Source: Sphingomicrobium sp. (lineage in GTDB: Bacteria; Pseudomonadota; Alphaproteobacteria; Sphingomonadales; Sphingomonadaceae). From it: 64,000 nt of DNA. The first letter of the stretch is position 1; each line of letters begins with the position of its first letter. The notes under the pieces were generated by a model that was given only the letters and a program-made list of their open reading frames with translations, ran no database searches and was not told where the DNA came from. This document shows, piece after piece, positions 27,898 through 35,697 of the stretch. The position numbers and the translations under genes were made by a program. Where the stretch lies: the NCBI GenBank assembly GCA_036563485.1, contig DATCMI010000001.1, positions 2,233,501-2,297,500 of the forward strand, in the 5' to 3' direction.

Positions 27898-28421
27898 CGC
27901 GCCTGCTCCAGCTCCTTGAGGATCGCCGGAACGTCCGAGGCTTCGATGGCGCCGATATGCTGCTTGCGGATGATCCCTTTGCCATCGACGATGAAGCTTT
28001 CAGGCACGCCCGATGAGCCGAGCGCAATCTGTAAGGCGCTCTGCGGGTCCGCGCCGATCCGCTCGTAAGGATCGCCGTGCCGAGCCAGGAAGCCCGCAAG
28101 ATCGTCCGGCCTGTCGCGGATCGCGATGCCGTCCACCTTCACGCCGCGGGCCTTGAGCTCCTGGAGTACCTTCACCTCGGTTGCGCAGGGCACGCACCAG
28201 CTTGCGAAGATGTTGAGCAGGCGCGGCTCGCCCGTTGCGAGATCGGAAGAGGACAGCGCCGGCTTGCCGCTGAGCGCTGTGTCGAGCGTGAAGCTGGGCA
28301 CAGGCTGGCCTTCGAGGCCTGACCGGACGCTGGTGTCGGCCGGCGTCGCCAGGCGCCACAGCAGCGCGCCCACGACCAGGACCAGCAGCACCAGCGGCGC
28401 GAAGCGGAGGGCGCGGCTCAT
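27894..28421 (-). CDS. ccmG: Thiol:disulfide interchange protein CcmG/DsbE
   Basis: The 175-residue membrane-anchored thioredoxin has a span at about residues 8-23, active site ASWCVPC near residue 77, and SSGVPESFIVDGKG with the cis-Pro loop. It keeps the heme-binding cysteines of apocytochrome c reduced. ATGA overlaps on both sides couple it to ccmF upstream and ccmH downstream. A much longer open frame in this phase extends through ccmF but is only its shadow. Confidence 0.95.
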   Translation of the reverse strand: MSRALRFAPLVLLVLVVGALLWRLATPADTSVRSGLEGQPVPSFTLDTALSGKPALSSSDLATGEPRLLNIFASWCVPCATEVKVLQELKARGVKVDGIAIRDRPDDLAGFLARHGDPYERIGADPQSALQIALGSSGVPESFIVDGKGIIRKQHIGAIEASDVPAILKELEQAR

Positions 28422-30355
28422 GCGTAGCCCGCCCCACGCCACTCGCTTTCCGGAGCAGCCAACCGTCGCCGCCGGCGCCACAAACGGCCGACTAAGGCCA
28501 TCAGGCCGCCCAGGGCGATCAGCCCGCCGCCTGCCCAGATCAGCGTCACGAACGGCTTCCACCACAAGCGCAGCTGCCAGGCGCCGGATGCGTCCTGCTT
28601 GCCGAGCACGGAATAGAGCTGGCCGTTCCAGAAGGTCCGGATGTCGGCCTCGTTGGTCTCCATCGGCGGATCGGAGAAGAAGCGGCTCTGCGGCCGCAAG
28701 GTGATCGGGCCGGCGCCGCGGCTGGCGCTCAAATCCGCTTCGATCCCGGTCCAGTTCTTGCCCGCTGTCGGCGTGACGCTTTCGAGCTGCACGAGCCACG
28801 GCCCGACACTCAGCCGCTCGCCCGGATCGGCGATCGCCAGCCTCTCCTTCGTGAACGCGGCATTCGCCGCCATGCCGGCCAGCGCAACCGCAATCCCGAA
28901 GTGGGAGACGACCATTCCCCAGGTGGCGAGCGGCGCCCGAAGCGGATTGCGGCCACTGATCGGCAGGATGCTGGCGGCGGCGAGGAAGGCCGCAACGAGC
29001 AGCCCCAGTCGCGGGAGCAGGCCCATGCTGGGTGCGAGCAGGAATGTGATCGCGAGCGCGGTGATTCCAAGCAACGCCGGGATGATCAGCCTTTTGAATA
29101 CCGGTCGTCGCTCTCGCCGCCAGGCAAGCAACGGCCCCGCTCCCACCAGCAGTGCGAGCAGCAGCGCGAGCGGTCCCGCGACCAAATTGAAATAAGGTGC
29201 GCCGACGGACATCTTCTCGCCGCTCACCGCCTCCACGAACAGCGGATAGAGCGTGCCGACGAATACCACGCCAAGGATGACGCTGAGGATCAGATTGTTG
29301 ATCACCAGGCCGCTTTCGCGGCTGACCAGCTCGAACGGCGCGCCTTCCTTCAGGCTGGCGCCGCGCACCGCGAACAAGACGAACGCCGCGCCGACATAAA
29401 TGCCGAGCAGCGCCAACAGGAATGTCCCGCGCTGCGGATCGATCGCGAAGGCGTGGACGGAGGTGAGGATGCCCGAACGGACGAGGAAAGTGCCGACCAT
29501 CGACATCGAGAAGGCGATGACCGCCAACATCATCGTCCACGCCTTGAGCGCACCGCGCGCGGCCAGGACGTTGATGGAATGGAGAAGCGCGGTCGCGGCG
29601 AGCCACGGCATCAAGGACGCATTCTCGACCGGATCCCAGAACCAGTACCCGCCCCAGCCAAGCTCGTAATAGGCCCAATAGCTGCCCGCGGTAATGCCCA
29701 CGGTGAGCAGGACCCATGCCGCGAGCACCCACGGGCGCATCGCGCGAGCGAGCCGGCTGTCGACTTCGCCCGTCAGCAACGCGCCGACCGCCAGGCTGAA
29801 TGCGACCGACAGGCCGACATAGCCGAGGTAGAGGGTCGGCGGGTGGAACGCGAGGCCGGGGTCCTGAAGCAGCGGATTAAGGCCGCGCCCGTCGGCAGGC
29901 GCCGGAACCAGCCGCGCAAACGGGTTGGAGGCAAGCAGCAGGAAGCCGTAGAAACCCAGCGCCAGCGCGCCCTGCGCACCAAGCGCCGCGACCAATGTCC
30001 GTTCGCTCGCCCGGCGGGAAAACAGGCCGAGGAACGCGCCGGAGGCGGCAAGGATGGTCACCCACAGCAGCATCGATCCTTCGTGGTTCCCCCACGCGCC
30101 GGCCACCTTGTAGATGAAGGGCTTGGCGCTGTTGCTGTTCTCGAACACCAAAGCGACCGACATGTCGCTGCGCGCGAACAGGATCAGCAGCATCGCGAAG
30201 GCGATGATCGTCAGCATCCCCTGAACCACGGCCACCGCGCGCATTGGGCGGCCAATTTCAATCTGGGTACGAAGCGCGAGCACCATCAGCAGCAGCTGCA
30301 GCGCCGCCAGTGCGGCCGCGAGCCAAAGTGCCGCTAGCCCGGCCTCTGCAATCAT
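28418..30355 (-). CDS. ccmF: Heme lyase subunit CcmF
   Basis: The 645-residue polytopic protein has about 15 spans. The WWD heme-handling motif appears as WGGYWFWDPVENASLMPWL (about residue 235), with conserved His residues on either side (HPPTLYLGYVG, ATALLHSI). CcmF attaches heme, delivered by CcmE, to apocytochrome c. It overlaps ccmE and ccmG by 4 nt each. Confidence 0.97.
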   Translation of the reverse strand: MIAEAGLAALWLAAALAALQLLLMVLALRTQIEIGRPMRAVAVVQGMLTIIAFAMLLILFARSDMSVALVFENSNSAKPFIYKVAGAWGNHEGSMLLWVTILAASGAFLGLFSRRASERTLVAALGAQGALALGFYGFLLLASNPFARLVPAPADGRGLNPLLQDPGLAFHPPTLYLGYVGLSVAFSLAVGALLTGEVDSRLARAMRPWVLAAWVLLTVGITAGSYWAYYELGWGGYWFWDPVENASLMPWLAATALLHSINVLAARGALKAWTMMLAVIAFSMSMVGTFLVRSGILTSVHAFAIDPQRGTFLLALLGIYVGAAFVLFAVRGASLKEGAPFELVSRESGLVINNLILSVILGVVFVGTLYPLFVEAVSGEKMSVGAPYFNLVAGPLALLLALLVGAGPLLAWRRERRPVFKRLIIPALLGITALAITFLLAPSMGLLPRLGLLVAAFLAAASILPISGRNPLRAPLATWGMVVSHFGIAVALAGMAANAAFTKERLAIADPGERLSVGPWLVQLESVTPTAGKNWTGIEADLSASRGAGPITLRPQSRFFSDPPMETNEADIRTFWNGQLYSVLGKQDASGAWQLRLWWKPFVTLIWAGGGLIALGGLMALVGRLWRRRRRLAAPESEWRGAGYA

Positions 30356-30792
30356 TGCTCCAGCGTCTTCCCGGCCTTGTGCTCGGCGGCGAGATTGCCC
30401 AGCTCCGGCGGCATGTAGCGCTCGTCATGCTTGGCGAGGATCGTGTCCGCGACGAAGATGCCGTCGACCAGGCGCCCTTCTGCCACCGCGCCCGAGCCTT
30501 CCCGGAACAGGTCCGGCACGATGCCGCGATAGACGACGCGGGTCTGCGCCTTGCCGTCAGTCAGGACGAAGCGGATCGTCACGCCGTCCGGCAGGTGCTT
30601 GATCGAGCCCGCCTCCACCATGCCGCCGAGCCGCATCGCTTTCGCTTCTTCGGCCTTCCCGGCAGCAATGTCGGCGGGGGTGAGGAAATAGGACGCCTGG
30701 TTCCTTAAGCCCCACATCGCGAGCAATGCCGCAACCAGCAGCGCTGCAATGGCAGCACTCACCAAGACGAGGCGCTGGTTCTTGGGCTTCAC
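30352..30792 (-). CDS. ccmE: Heme chaperone CcmE
   Basis: The 146-residue protein has an N-terminal span (about residues 8-28) and a periplasmic OB-fold. The covalent heme ligand is the His in LAKHDERYMPPEL (about residue 122), with the Tyr that follows. The start is a GTG overlapping the ccmD stop (GTGA). A longer frame upstream runs through ccmD in another phase and has no family support. Confidence 0.95.
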   Translation of the reverse strand: MKPKNQRLVLVSAAIAALLVAALLAMWGLRNQASYFLTPADIAAGKAEEAKAMRLGGMVEAGSIKHLPDGVTIRFVLTDGKAQTRVVYRGIVPDLFREGSGAVAEGRLVDGIFVADTILAKHDERYMPPELGNLAAEHKAGKTLEQ

Positions 30793-30917
30793 TTGCGAGT
30801 GAGCGCGTCGGCCGCAGCCTCGGCCCGGCGCATCGAAGCATAGGCCCAGGCCAGCAAGACCGCGGTGAGCGCGATGGTCACGCCATAAGCGGCGATCACG
30901 AATGGCCACGGGTTCAT
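30789..30917 (-). CDS. ccmD: Heme exporter protein CcmD
   Basis: This 42-residue protein has one span (PFVIAAYGVTIALTAVLLAW) and a basic, helical tail (ASMRRAEAAADAL), typical of CcmD, which helps release holo-CcmE. It is flanked by 4-nt overlaps with ccmC and ccmE. It is easily missed because it sits at the end of a longer out-of-phase frame from ccmC. Confidence 0.92.
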   Translation of the reverse strand: MNPWPFVIAAYGVTIALTAVLLAWAYASMRRAEAAADALTRK

Positions 30918-31627
30918 GCGCTCATCCTCCGCATCCGGGCTTCGACCTTCGCTTCGGCAAGCTCGGCGCGCATGCGCATCAGCACCGCCGCTGCGAACAG
31001 GGAGCTGAATCCCATCAGCGTCAGCGGCAGCGGCCAGAGCAGCGAATTGTCGATGCTCGACCCAGTGACGCCGATGCTCGAGCCCTGATGGAGCGTTCTC
31101 CACCAGAGCACCGAATAGTGAATCACAGGCAGGTTTACCGCGCCGACGATGCCGAAGATGGCAGTGATGCGTCCCTCCCCGCCCCGCTCCCGCTCTGCGC
31201 CGGCAAGCGCAATGTAGCCGAGGTACAGGAAGAAAAGGACGAGCATGGAGGTCAGGCGACCGTCCCATTCCCACCAGGTGCCCCAGGTCGGCCGTCCCCA
31301 GATCGACCCTGTCAGGAGGCAGATCGCAGCGAATGTCGCCCCTGCCGGCGCCATGGCTCGGCCGGCAATGGCAGCGAGCGGGTGGCGCCACACCAGCTGG
31401 CTGATTGAGGCGGCGGCGATGCCGAGCCAGCCTGCCATGCCAAGCCATGCGGAGGGCACGTGGATGTAGAGGATGCGCACGGTCTCGCCCTGGAGGTAAT
31501 CGGGCGGAGTAAGGATCAGGCCCGCAAGCATTCCCGCGCCAGCAAGCGCGAGCCCGACCAGCAGCAGCCACATGGTCGCGGGCCGGGCAATGCGCAGGAA
31601 GCGCGCTGGATTTGCGAACGCGTGCAC
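30914..31627 (-). CDS. ccmC: Heme exporter protein CcmC
   Basis: The 237-residue membrane protein has six spans and the tryptophan-rich motif WGRPTWGTWWEWDGRLTSM (about residues 112-130), which loads heme onto CcmE. The GTG start is followed by HAFANPARFLRIARPA; frame extension upstream overlaps the dehydrogenase gene and is not needed. CcmC normally works with the CcmAB ATPase, but neither gene is present in this operon or window. Confidence 0.95.
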   Translation of the reverse strand: MHAFANPARFLRIARPATMWLLLVGLALAGAGMLAGLILTPPDYLQGETVRILYIHVPSAWLGMAGWLGIAAASISQLVWRHPLAAIAGRAMAPAGATFAAICLLTGSIWGRPTWGTWWEWDGRLTSMLVLFFLYLGYIALAGAERERGGEGRITAIFGIVGAVNLPVIHYSVLWWRTLHQGSSIGVTGSSIDNSLLWPLPLTLMGFSSLFAAAVLMRMRAELAEAKVEARMRRMSA

Positions 31628-31637
31628 GTTGCGCGGC

Positions 31638-32687
31638 TTATGCCCTGCCGATGAGCCTTTGCGCCATAGCGTCGGCGACAGCAGCCGGGTCGCGGCCACT
31701 GTTCGCGCTTTCGGCCCAGATCTGCTCGAGACGGACCGGTATGCCCTCGATCCGTTCGCGGACCAGGGTCGCGTCGCCGTCACCGACATATTCGGTGCAG
31801 ACGTTGATGATGCCGCCGGCGTTGATGACATAATCGGGTGCGTAGAGGATGCCGCGCTGTTGCAGGCGCTCGCCGTCTTGCGGCGTAGCCAACTGGTTGT
31901 TGGCGCCGCCGGCCACGATCGGGGTCCTGAGCGCAGCGATGCTCTCTTCCGTCAGCACGGCGCCGAGCGCGTTGGGGCTGACGACATCGGCTTCGAGCGA
32001 GAGGATGTCATCGGTCGAGACCACCGTGCCGCCGGTCAAACCGGCGAGCTTCTGCGCCTTCGCTTGGTCGATGTCGGCGATGCTGAGCTTTGCGCCTTCC
32101 GCACAGGCATGGAGTGCAACGCCGCTGGCGACGCTACCCGCGCCTTGCATGGCGATGTGAAGGCCGTCGAGGCTGTCCTTACCGAGCGCCCGCTTCACCG
32201 CCGCCTTGATCCCAAGGAACACGCCAAGCGAGGTATGCGGCCCCGGGTCGCCGCCAACTTCACCGCCCTCTTTGGGAAGGCCGGCGACGAACTTCGTCGA
32301 GCGATGAACCTCGATCATGTCGGCGACGCTCATGCCGACATCTTCCGCGGTGACGTAGCGGCCGCCGAGCCCATCGACGGCCTTGCCGAATGCATGCAAG
32401 AGGTCGGGCGTCTTGCTGCGGTCTTCCGGCGCCAGCAGCACCGACTTGCCGCCGCCGAGCGGCAGCCCGGCCATGGCATTCTTGTAGCTCATGCCGCGCG
32501 ACAGCCGCAGCGCGTCGATCAACGCGTCCTCGTCCTTGGCATAATGCCAGAAGCGCGCTCCGCCCGCGGCGGGACCCAGATGGGTCGAGTGCACCGCAAT
32601 GATGGCACGAAGGCCGCATTCCTCATTGGTGACGAACTGAACGGCTTCGTGGTCGTCGAAATCGGCAAGGCCCCAAGGCGTAGTCAT
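31638..32687 (-). CDS. Leu/Phe/Val dehydrogenase family enzyme
   Basis: The 349-residue NAD-dependent amino acid dehydrogenase has the catalytic-lysine region GGARFWHY, the Lys-containing MSYKNAMAGLPLGGGKSVLL, TAEDVGMS and the Rossmann segment IAMQGAGSVASGVALH. It resembles leucine dehydrogenase more than glutamate dehydrogenase in length and motifs. It lies 10 nt upstream of ccmC and may share a transcript, though a metabolic link to cytochrome maturation is not evident. Confidence 0.9.
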   Translation of the reverse strand: MTTPWGLADFDDHEAVQFVTNEECGLRAIIAVHSTHLGPAAGGARFWHYAKDEDALIDALRLSRGMSYKNAMAGLPLGGGKSVLLAPEDRSKTPDLLHAFGKAVDGLGGRYVTAEDVGMSVADMIEVHRSTKFVAGLPKEGGEVGGDPGPHTSLGVFLGIKAAVKRALGKDSLDGLHIAMQGAGSVASGVALHACAEGAKLSIADIDQAKAQKLAGLTGGTVVSTDDILSLEADVVSPNALGAVLTEESIAALRTPIVAGGANNQLATPQDGERLQQRGILYAPDYVINAGGIINVCTEYVGDGDATLVRERIEGIPVRLEQIWAESANSGRDPAAVADAMAQRLIGRA

Positions 32688-32719
32688 CGAGTGCGCTAAC
32701 TCTTTGCTCTATAAGGAAA

Positions 32720-32797
32720 TGGGGCGACCGAGGGGACTTGAACCCCCGACCCCTGGTACCACAAACCAGTGCTCTAACCAGCTGAGCTACGATCGCC
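32720..32797 (-). tRNA. tRNA-His (anticodon GTG)
   Basis: The 78-nt cloverleaf includes an encoded extra G at -1 that pairs with C73, the His identity signature. The anticodon stem CTGGT/ACCAG encloses loop TTGTGGT, anticodon GTG. The 3' CCA is encoded. The T-arm GTTCAAGTC and D-arm AGCTCAGCTGGTTAGAGC are standard. Confidence 0.96.
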
Positions 32798-32976
32798 ACG
32801 GCGCGTGTCGGGAGAATGCTCCCTCGCCCGCGGCCGGCACTTAAGAGGGGCAGCCGAGGAACGCAAGAACGGCGACGCTCGAAGCGAGCAAAGGCAGCGC
32901 GATAGCCCTTACCCGAAGTTAGGGAGCTTGCGTGACCTGCGGTTGACCCGCATTCTGCGCCGGGGAGACCAAGCCC

Positions 32977-33687
32977 ATGACGAGTCGGCGTACCATGTCG
33001 ACGCAAGGCATTCCTCTGCGAGAGACATTGATCTCGGCAGGCCTCGCCCCGCATCTTGCCGACCTCCTCGATCGGATGCCGCAGCGGGTCATCCAGGTCG
33101 ATCCGCGCCGCCCCTTCCGCGAACCTGGTGCCAAGCGAGACGAAGTGATCTTCGTCCGGTCAGGAATCCTTTCCAAGTTCAAGGTCGACGGCTCGGGCCG
33201 GCGGCAGATCGTCGCCCTTCGCTTCGCCGGTGAAGGCATCCTGCCGCGTAGCGGCGCGGCCGCTTACGGTTTGCAGGCGATTGTGAAGACGGAGCTGCTG
33301 GTTGGCAGCGCCGGCGACTTTGACCCGATCGTCGATGCAAACCCGGAACTGCCGCGTTTCTTCTGGCGGCTAATCCAGCGCGCCGAAGCGATCGGCTACG
33401 AATGGCTGCTCAACTGCGGCCGCCGCGATTCCACGGCCCGCGTTGCCCACCTGCTGTGCGAAACTGCAGTCCGGATGAATGCGCCCGAGGGCCAGCTGTC
33501 AAACCCATTCACCCAGCAGCAGATCGCCGACATCACCGGACAGACGTCCGTGAACGTCAACCGCGTCCTCGCAGAGCTCGAGCGGCACGGGTTGATCCGG
33601 CGCAAGGGCCGCGAAATCCAGTTCGTGGATTGGAGCGAGATCCAGCGGGTCGCGAGCTTCCAACCGGAATATCTCGCCTTCGCCTGA
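32977..33687 (+). CDS. Crp/Fnr-family transcriptional regulator
   Basis: The 236-residue protein has an N-terminal cyclic-nucleotide-binding-like beta-barrel (about residues 25-140) and a C-terminal winged helix with NPFTQQQIADITGQTSVNVNRVLAELERHGLI (HTH_CRP). No cluster of cysteines as in Fnr is present, so an Fe-S oxygen sensor is unlikely. The effector is unknown. An in-frame ATG at 32995 is an alternative start. A TTGACC lies upstream at about 32942, but no good -10 is seen. Confidence 0.9.
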   Translation: MTSRRTMSTQGIPLRETLISAGLAPHLADLLDRMPQRVIQVDPRRPFREPGAKRDEVIFVRSGILSKFKVDGSGRRQIVALRFAGEGILPRSGAAAYGLQAIVKTELLVGSAGDFDPIVDANPELPRFFWRLIQRAEAIGYEWLLNCGRRDSTARVAHLLCETAVRMNAPEGQLSNPFTQQQIADITGQTSVNVNRVLAELERHGLIRRKGREIQFVDWSEIQRVASFQPEYLAFA

Positions 33688-33745
33688 GCCCTGTCCCTTC
33701 GGCGGAGCACTTGCCAACAGCGGGGCGACGCCCGATCAAGCCACC

Positions 33746-35167
33746 ATGATCCGCCCAGTCATCCTCTCAGGGGGCGCAGGCACGCGCCTTTGGCCCATCT
33801 CGCGGCTGAGCCATCCCAAGCAGCTCCTGCCGATCGCCGGCGAGGATACGATGCTGCAGACCACTGTCGCGCGCGTCATGGGGCCGGGCTTCGCTGCCCC
33901 GGTCATCGTTGCCGACGAAGAGCATCGTTTCTTCATCAAGGACCAGCTGCACAAGATCGGCCAGGACGCCGCCGCGATCCTGCTGGAGCCCGCCGGGCGG
34001 AACACGGCGCCGGCGATCGCATTTGCGGCCCTGTGGAGCTTGCGGCAATTCGGGGACGAGCTTCTGCTGGTCCTCCCATCCGACCATCTGGTTCGAGACA
34101 CCGACGCATTCGCCGCTGCGGTACAGGCAGGGATGCCCGTTGCCGAAGCCGGCGGCCTTGTGACCTTCGGCATCAGGCCGGATCGGCCGCACACCGGCTA
34201 TGGCTACATCGAGCTGGGCAGCGAAGCACAAGCCGGGAGCCGCGTGCACAAGGTCGCGCGGTTCGTGGAAAAGCCGAACGAGGAGCTTGCGCGCGAGTAT
34301 CTCGCCGACGGCCGGTTTGTCTGGAACAGCGGCATGTTCCTGTTCCGCGCGAGCGCAATGGTCGATCAGCTCGAGCGGCTTGCCCCCGACGTCGTTGCCG
34401 CCATCTCCAGCGCCGTTGCCGAAGCAGCGGCCGACGGCCTTTTCGTCAGGCCCGATCGCGAGAGCTTCGTGTCGGCTCCCAGCATCTCCATCGACTATGC
34501 GGTCATGGAAAAGACCGATGCCGCATTCGTGCTTCCGGTCGATATCGGGTGGTCCGACGTTGGGTCATGGCAGTCGCTGTGGGAGATTTCGCCGAAGGAC
34601 AAGCGAGGCAATGCGGTCCAGGGCAAGGTCGTGCCGATCGACAGCAGCAATTCCCTGGTCCGCTCCGAACATGGCAAGCTGGTCGTCACGATCGGCATCG
34701 ATAATCTTGGCGTCATCGTAACCCGCGACGCGGTGCTGGTCGCCAATCTCGGACGTTCTCAGGACGTGTCCAATGCCGTCGCCATGCTGCGCAGCAGCGG
34801 CGAGGAAACGGCCGTCCAAACTTCGCAGGTGTTTCGGCCGTGGGGATCCTACCAGACGATCGACCGCGGCGACGGCTTTCAGTCGAAGCGCATCATCGTT
34901 AACCCTGGCGCGCGCCTGTCCCTGCAGAAGCACCACCAGCGGTCCGAACATTGGGTCGTGGTCCGCGGCACCGCCGAAGTGACCACCGGCGATGAGGTGC
35001 GGCTGCTTCACGAGAATGAGTCGACCTACATTCCGGTCGGCACGCTTCATCGGCTGGCAAACCCGGGCGAGGACCCGCTGCACCTGATCGAAGTGCAGTG
35101 CGGTTCGTATCTCGGTGAAGACGACATCGTCCGCGTCGAGGACGAATACGGCCGCAGCCGTTCCTGA
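33746..35167 (+). CDS. manC: Mannose-1-phosphate guanylyltransferase/mannose-6-phosphate isomerase
   Basis: The 473-residue bifunctional enzyme makes GDP-mannose for exopolysaccharide and lipopolysaccharide. The nucleotidyltransferase half starts ILSGGAGTRLWPISR and contains FVEKPN. The C-terminal cupin (about residues 350-465) is the type II phosphomannose isomerase with RPWGSYQTIDRGDGF, SLQKHHQRSEHW and the metal-site PVGTLHRLAN. No capsule cluster is visible beside it. Confidence 0.95.
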   Translation: MIRPVILSGGAGTRLWPISRLSHPKQLLPIAGEDTMLQTTVARVMGPGFAAPVIVADEEHRFFIKDQLHKIGQDAAAILLEPAGRNTAPAIAFAALWSLRQFGDELLLVLPSDHLVRDTDAFAAAVQAGMPVAEAGGLVTFGIRPDRPHTGYGYIELGSEAQAGSRVHKVARFVEKPNEELAREYLADGRFVWNSGMFLFRASAMVDQLERLAPDVVAAISSAVAEAAADGLFVRPDRESFVSAPSISIDYAVMEKTDAAFVLPVDIGWSDVGSWQSLWEISPKDKRGNAVQGKVVPIDSSNSLVRSEHGKLVVTIGIDNLGVIVTRDAVLVANLGRSQDVSNAVAMLRSSGEETAVQTSQVFRPWGSYQTIDRGDGFQSKRIIVNPGARLSLQKHHQRSEHWVVVRGTAEVTTGDEVRLLHENESTYIPVGTLHRLANPGEDPLHLIEVQCGSYLGEDDIVRVEDEYGRSRS

Positions 35168-35220
35168 TCGGATTTGTGCTGGCTGCACCCGCTGCCCGCC
35201 TGCCAGGCAGCGGAAGCGAA

Positions 35221-35295
35221 TGGTGGGCGCGACAGGGATTGAACCTGTGACCCCACCCGTGTGAAGGGTGTGCTCTACCGCTGAGCTACGCGCCC
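35221..35295 (-). tRNA. tRNA-Val (anticodon CAC)
   Basis: The 75-nt cloverleaf has acceptor stem GGGCGCG/CGCGCCC, discriminator A and encoded CCA. The anticodon stem CACCC/GGGTG encloses TTCACAC, anticodon CAC. It is downstream of hupB on the same strand, a frequent lon-hupB-tRNA-Val order in alphaproteobacteria. Confidence 0.96.
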
Positions 35296-35347
35296 GCCGA
35301 TTTGCGGAAGCGCGGGATATAGCCGCCCGCGCGAACCTGTCCAGCCG

Positions 35348-35620
35348 CTACTGAACCGCGTCCTTCAGGACCTTGCCGGGGCGGAATTTCGGCTGCGAAC
35401 TGGCGTCGATCTGCATCGGCTCACCGGTGCGCGGGTTGCGGCCGGTCGATGCCTTTCGCCGAGTGACCGAGAAATTGCCGAATCCGACCAGGCGCACTTC
35501 ATCGCCGCGCTTGAGGGTGGAGGTAATGACTTCAAGCATGGTCTCGACAGCACGCGACGCATCGTTGCGGCTGAGCCCGGCGCGGTCCGCGACATGGCCG
35601 ATGAGTTCCTGCTTGTTCAT
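35348..35620 (-). CDS. hupB: HU-family nucleoid protein
   Basis: The 90-residue histone-like protein is standard length. MNKQELIGHVADRAGLSR opens the dimerisation helices, GFGNFSVTRRKASTGRNPRTGEP forms the DNA-binding arm with the conserved Pro, and FRPGKVLKDAV closes the protein. It lies 77 nt downstream of lon on the same strand. Confidence 0.96.
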   Translation of the reverse strand: MNKQELIGHVADRAGLSRNDASRAVETMLEVITSTLKRGDEVRLVGFGNFSVTRRKASTGRNPRTGEPMQIDASSQPKFRPGKVLKDAVQ

Positions 35621-35697
35621 GCCCCGCGTCTCCCTCGTAGCGCCAAGACTCGCCCTTACCTTAAGTCAGGACTTCACCGACCTGTCCAGCCTGTGGC

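Noticed and set aside
28422-29732. In-frame extension of ccmG covering over 400 codons
   Set aside because: It is the off-frame shadow of ccmF in high-GC DNA. ccmG has its own ATG overlapping the ccmF stop.
28901-30337. 478-codon plus-strand open frame rich in Gln, Arg and Asp
   Set aside because: Antisense to ccmF; low-complexity shadow translation.
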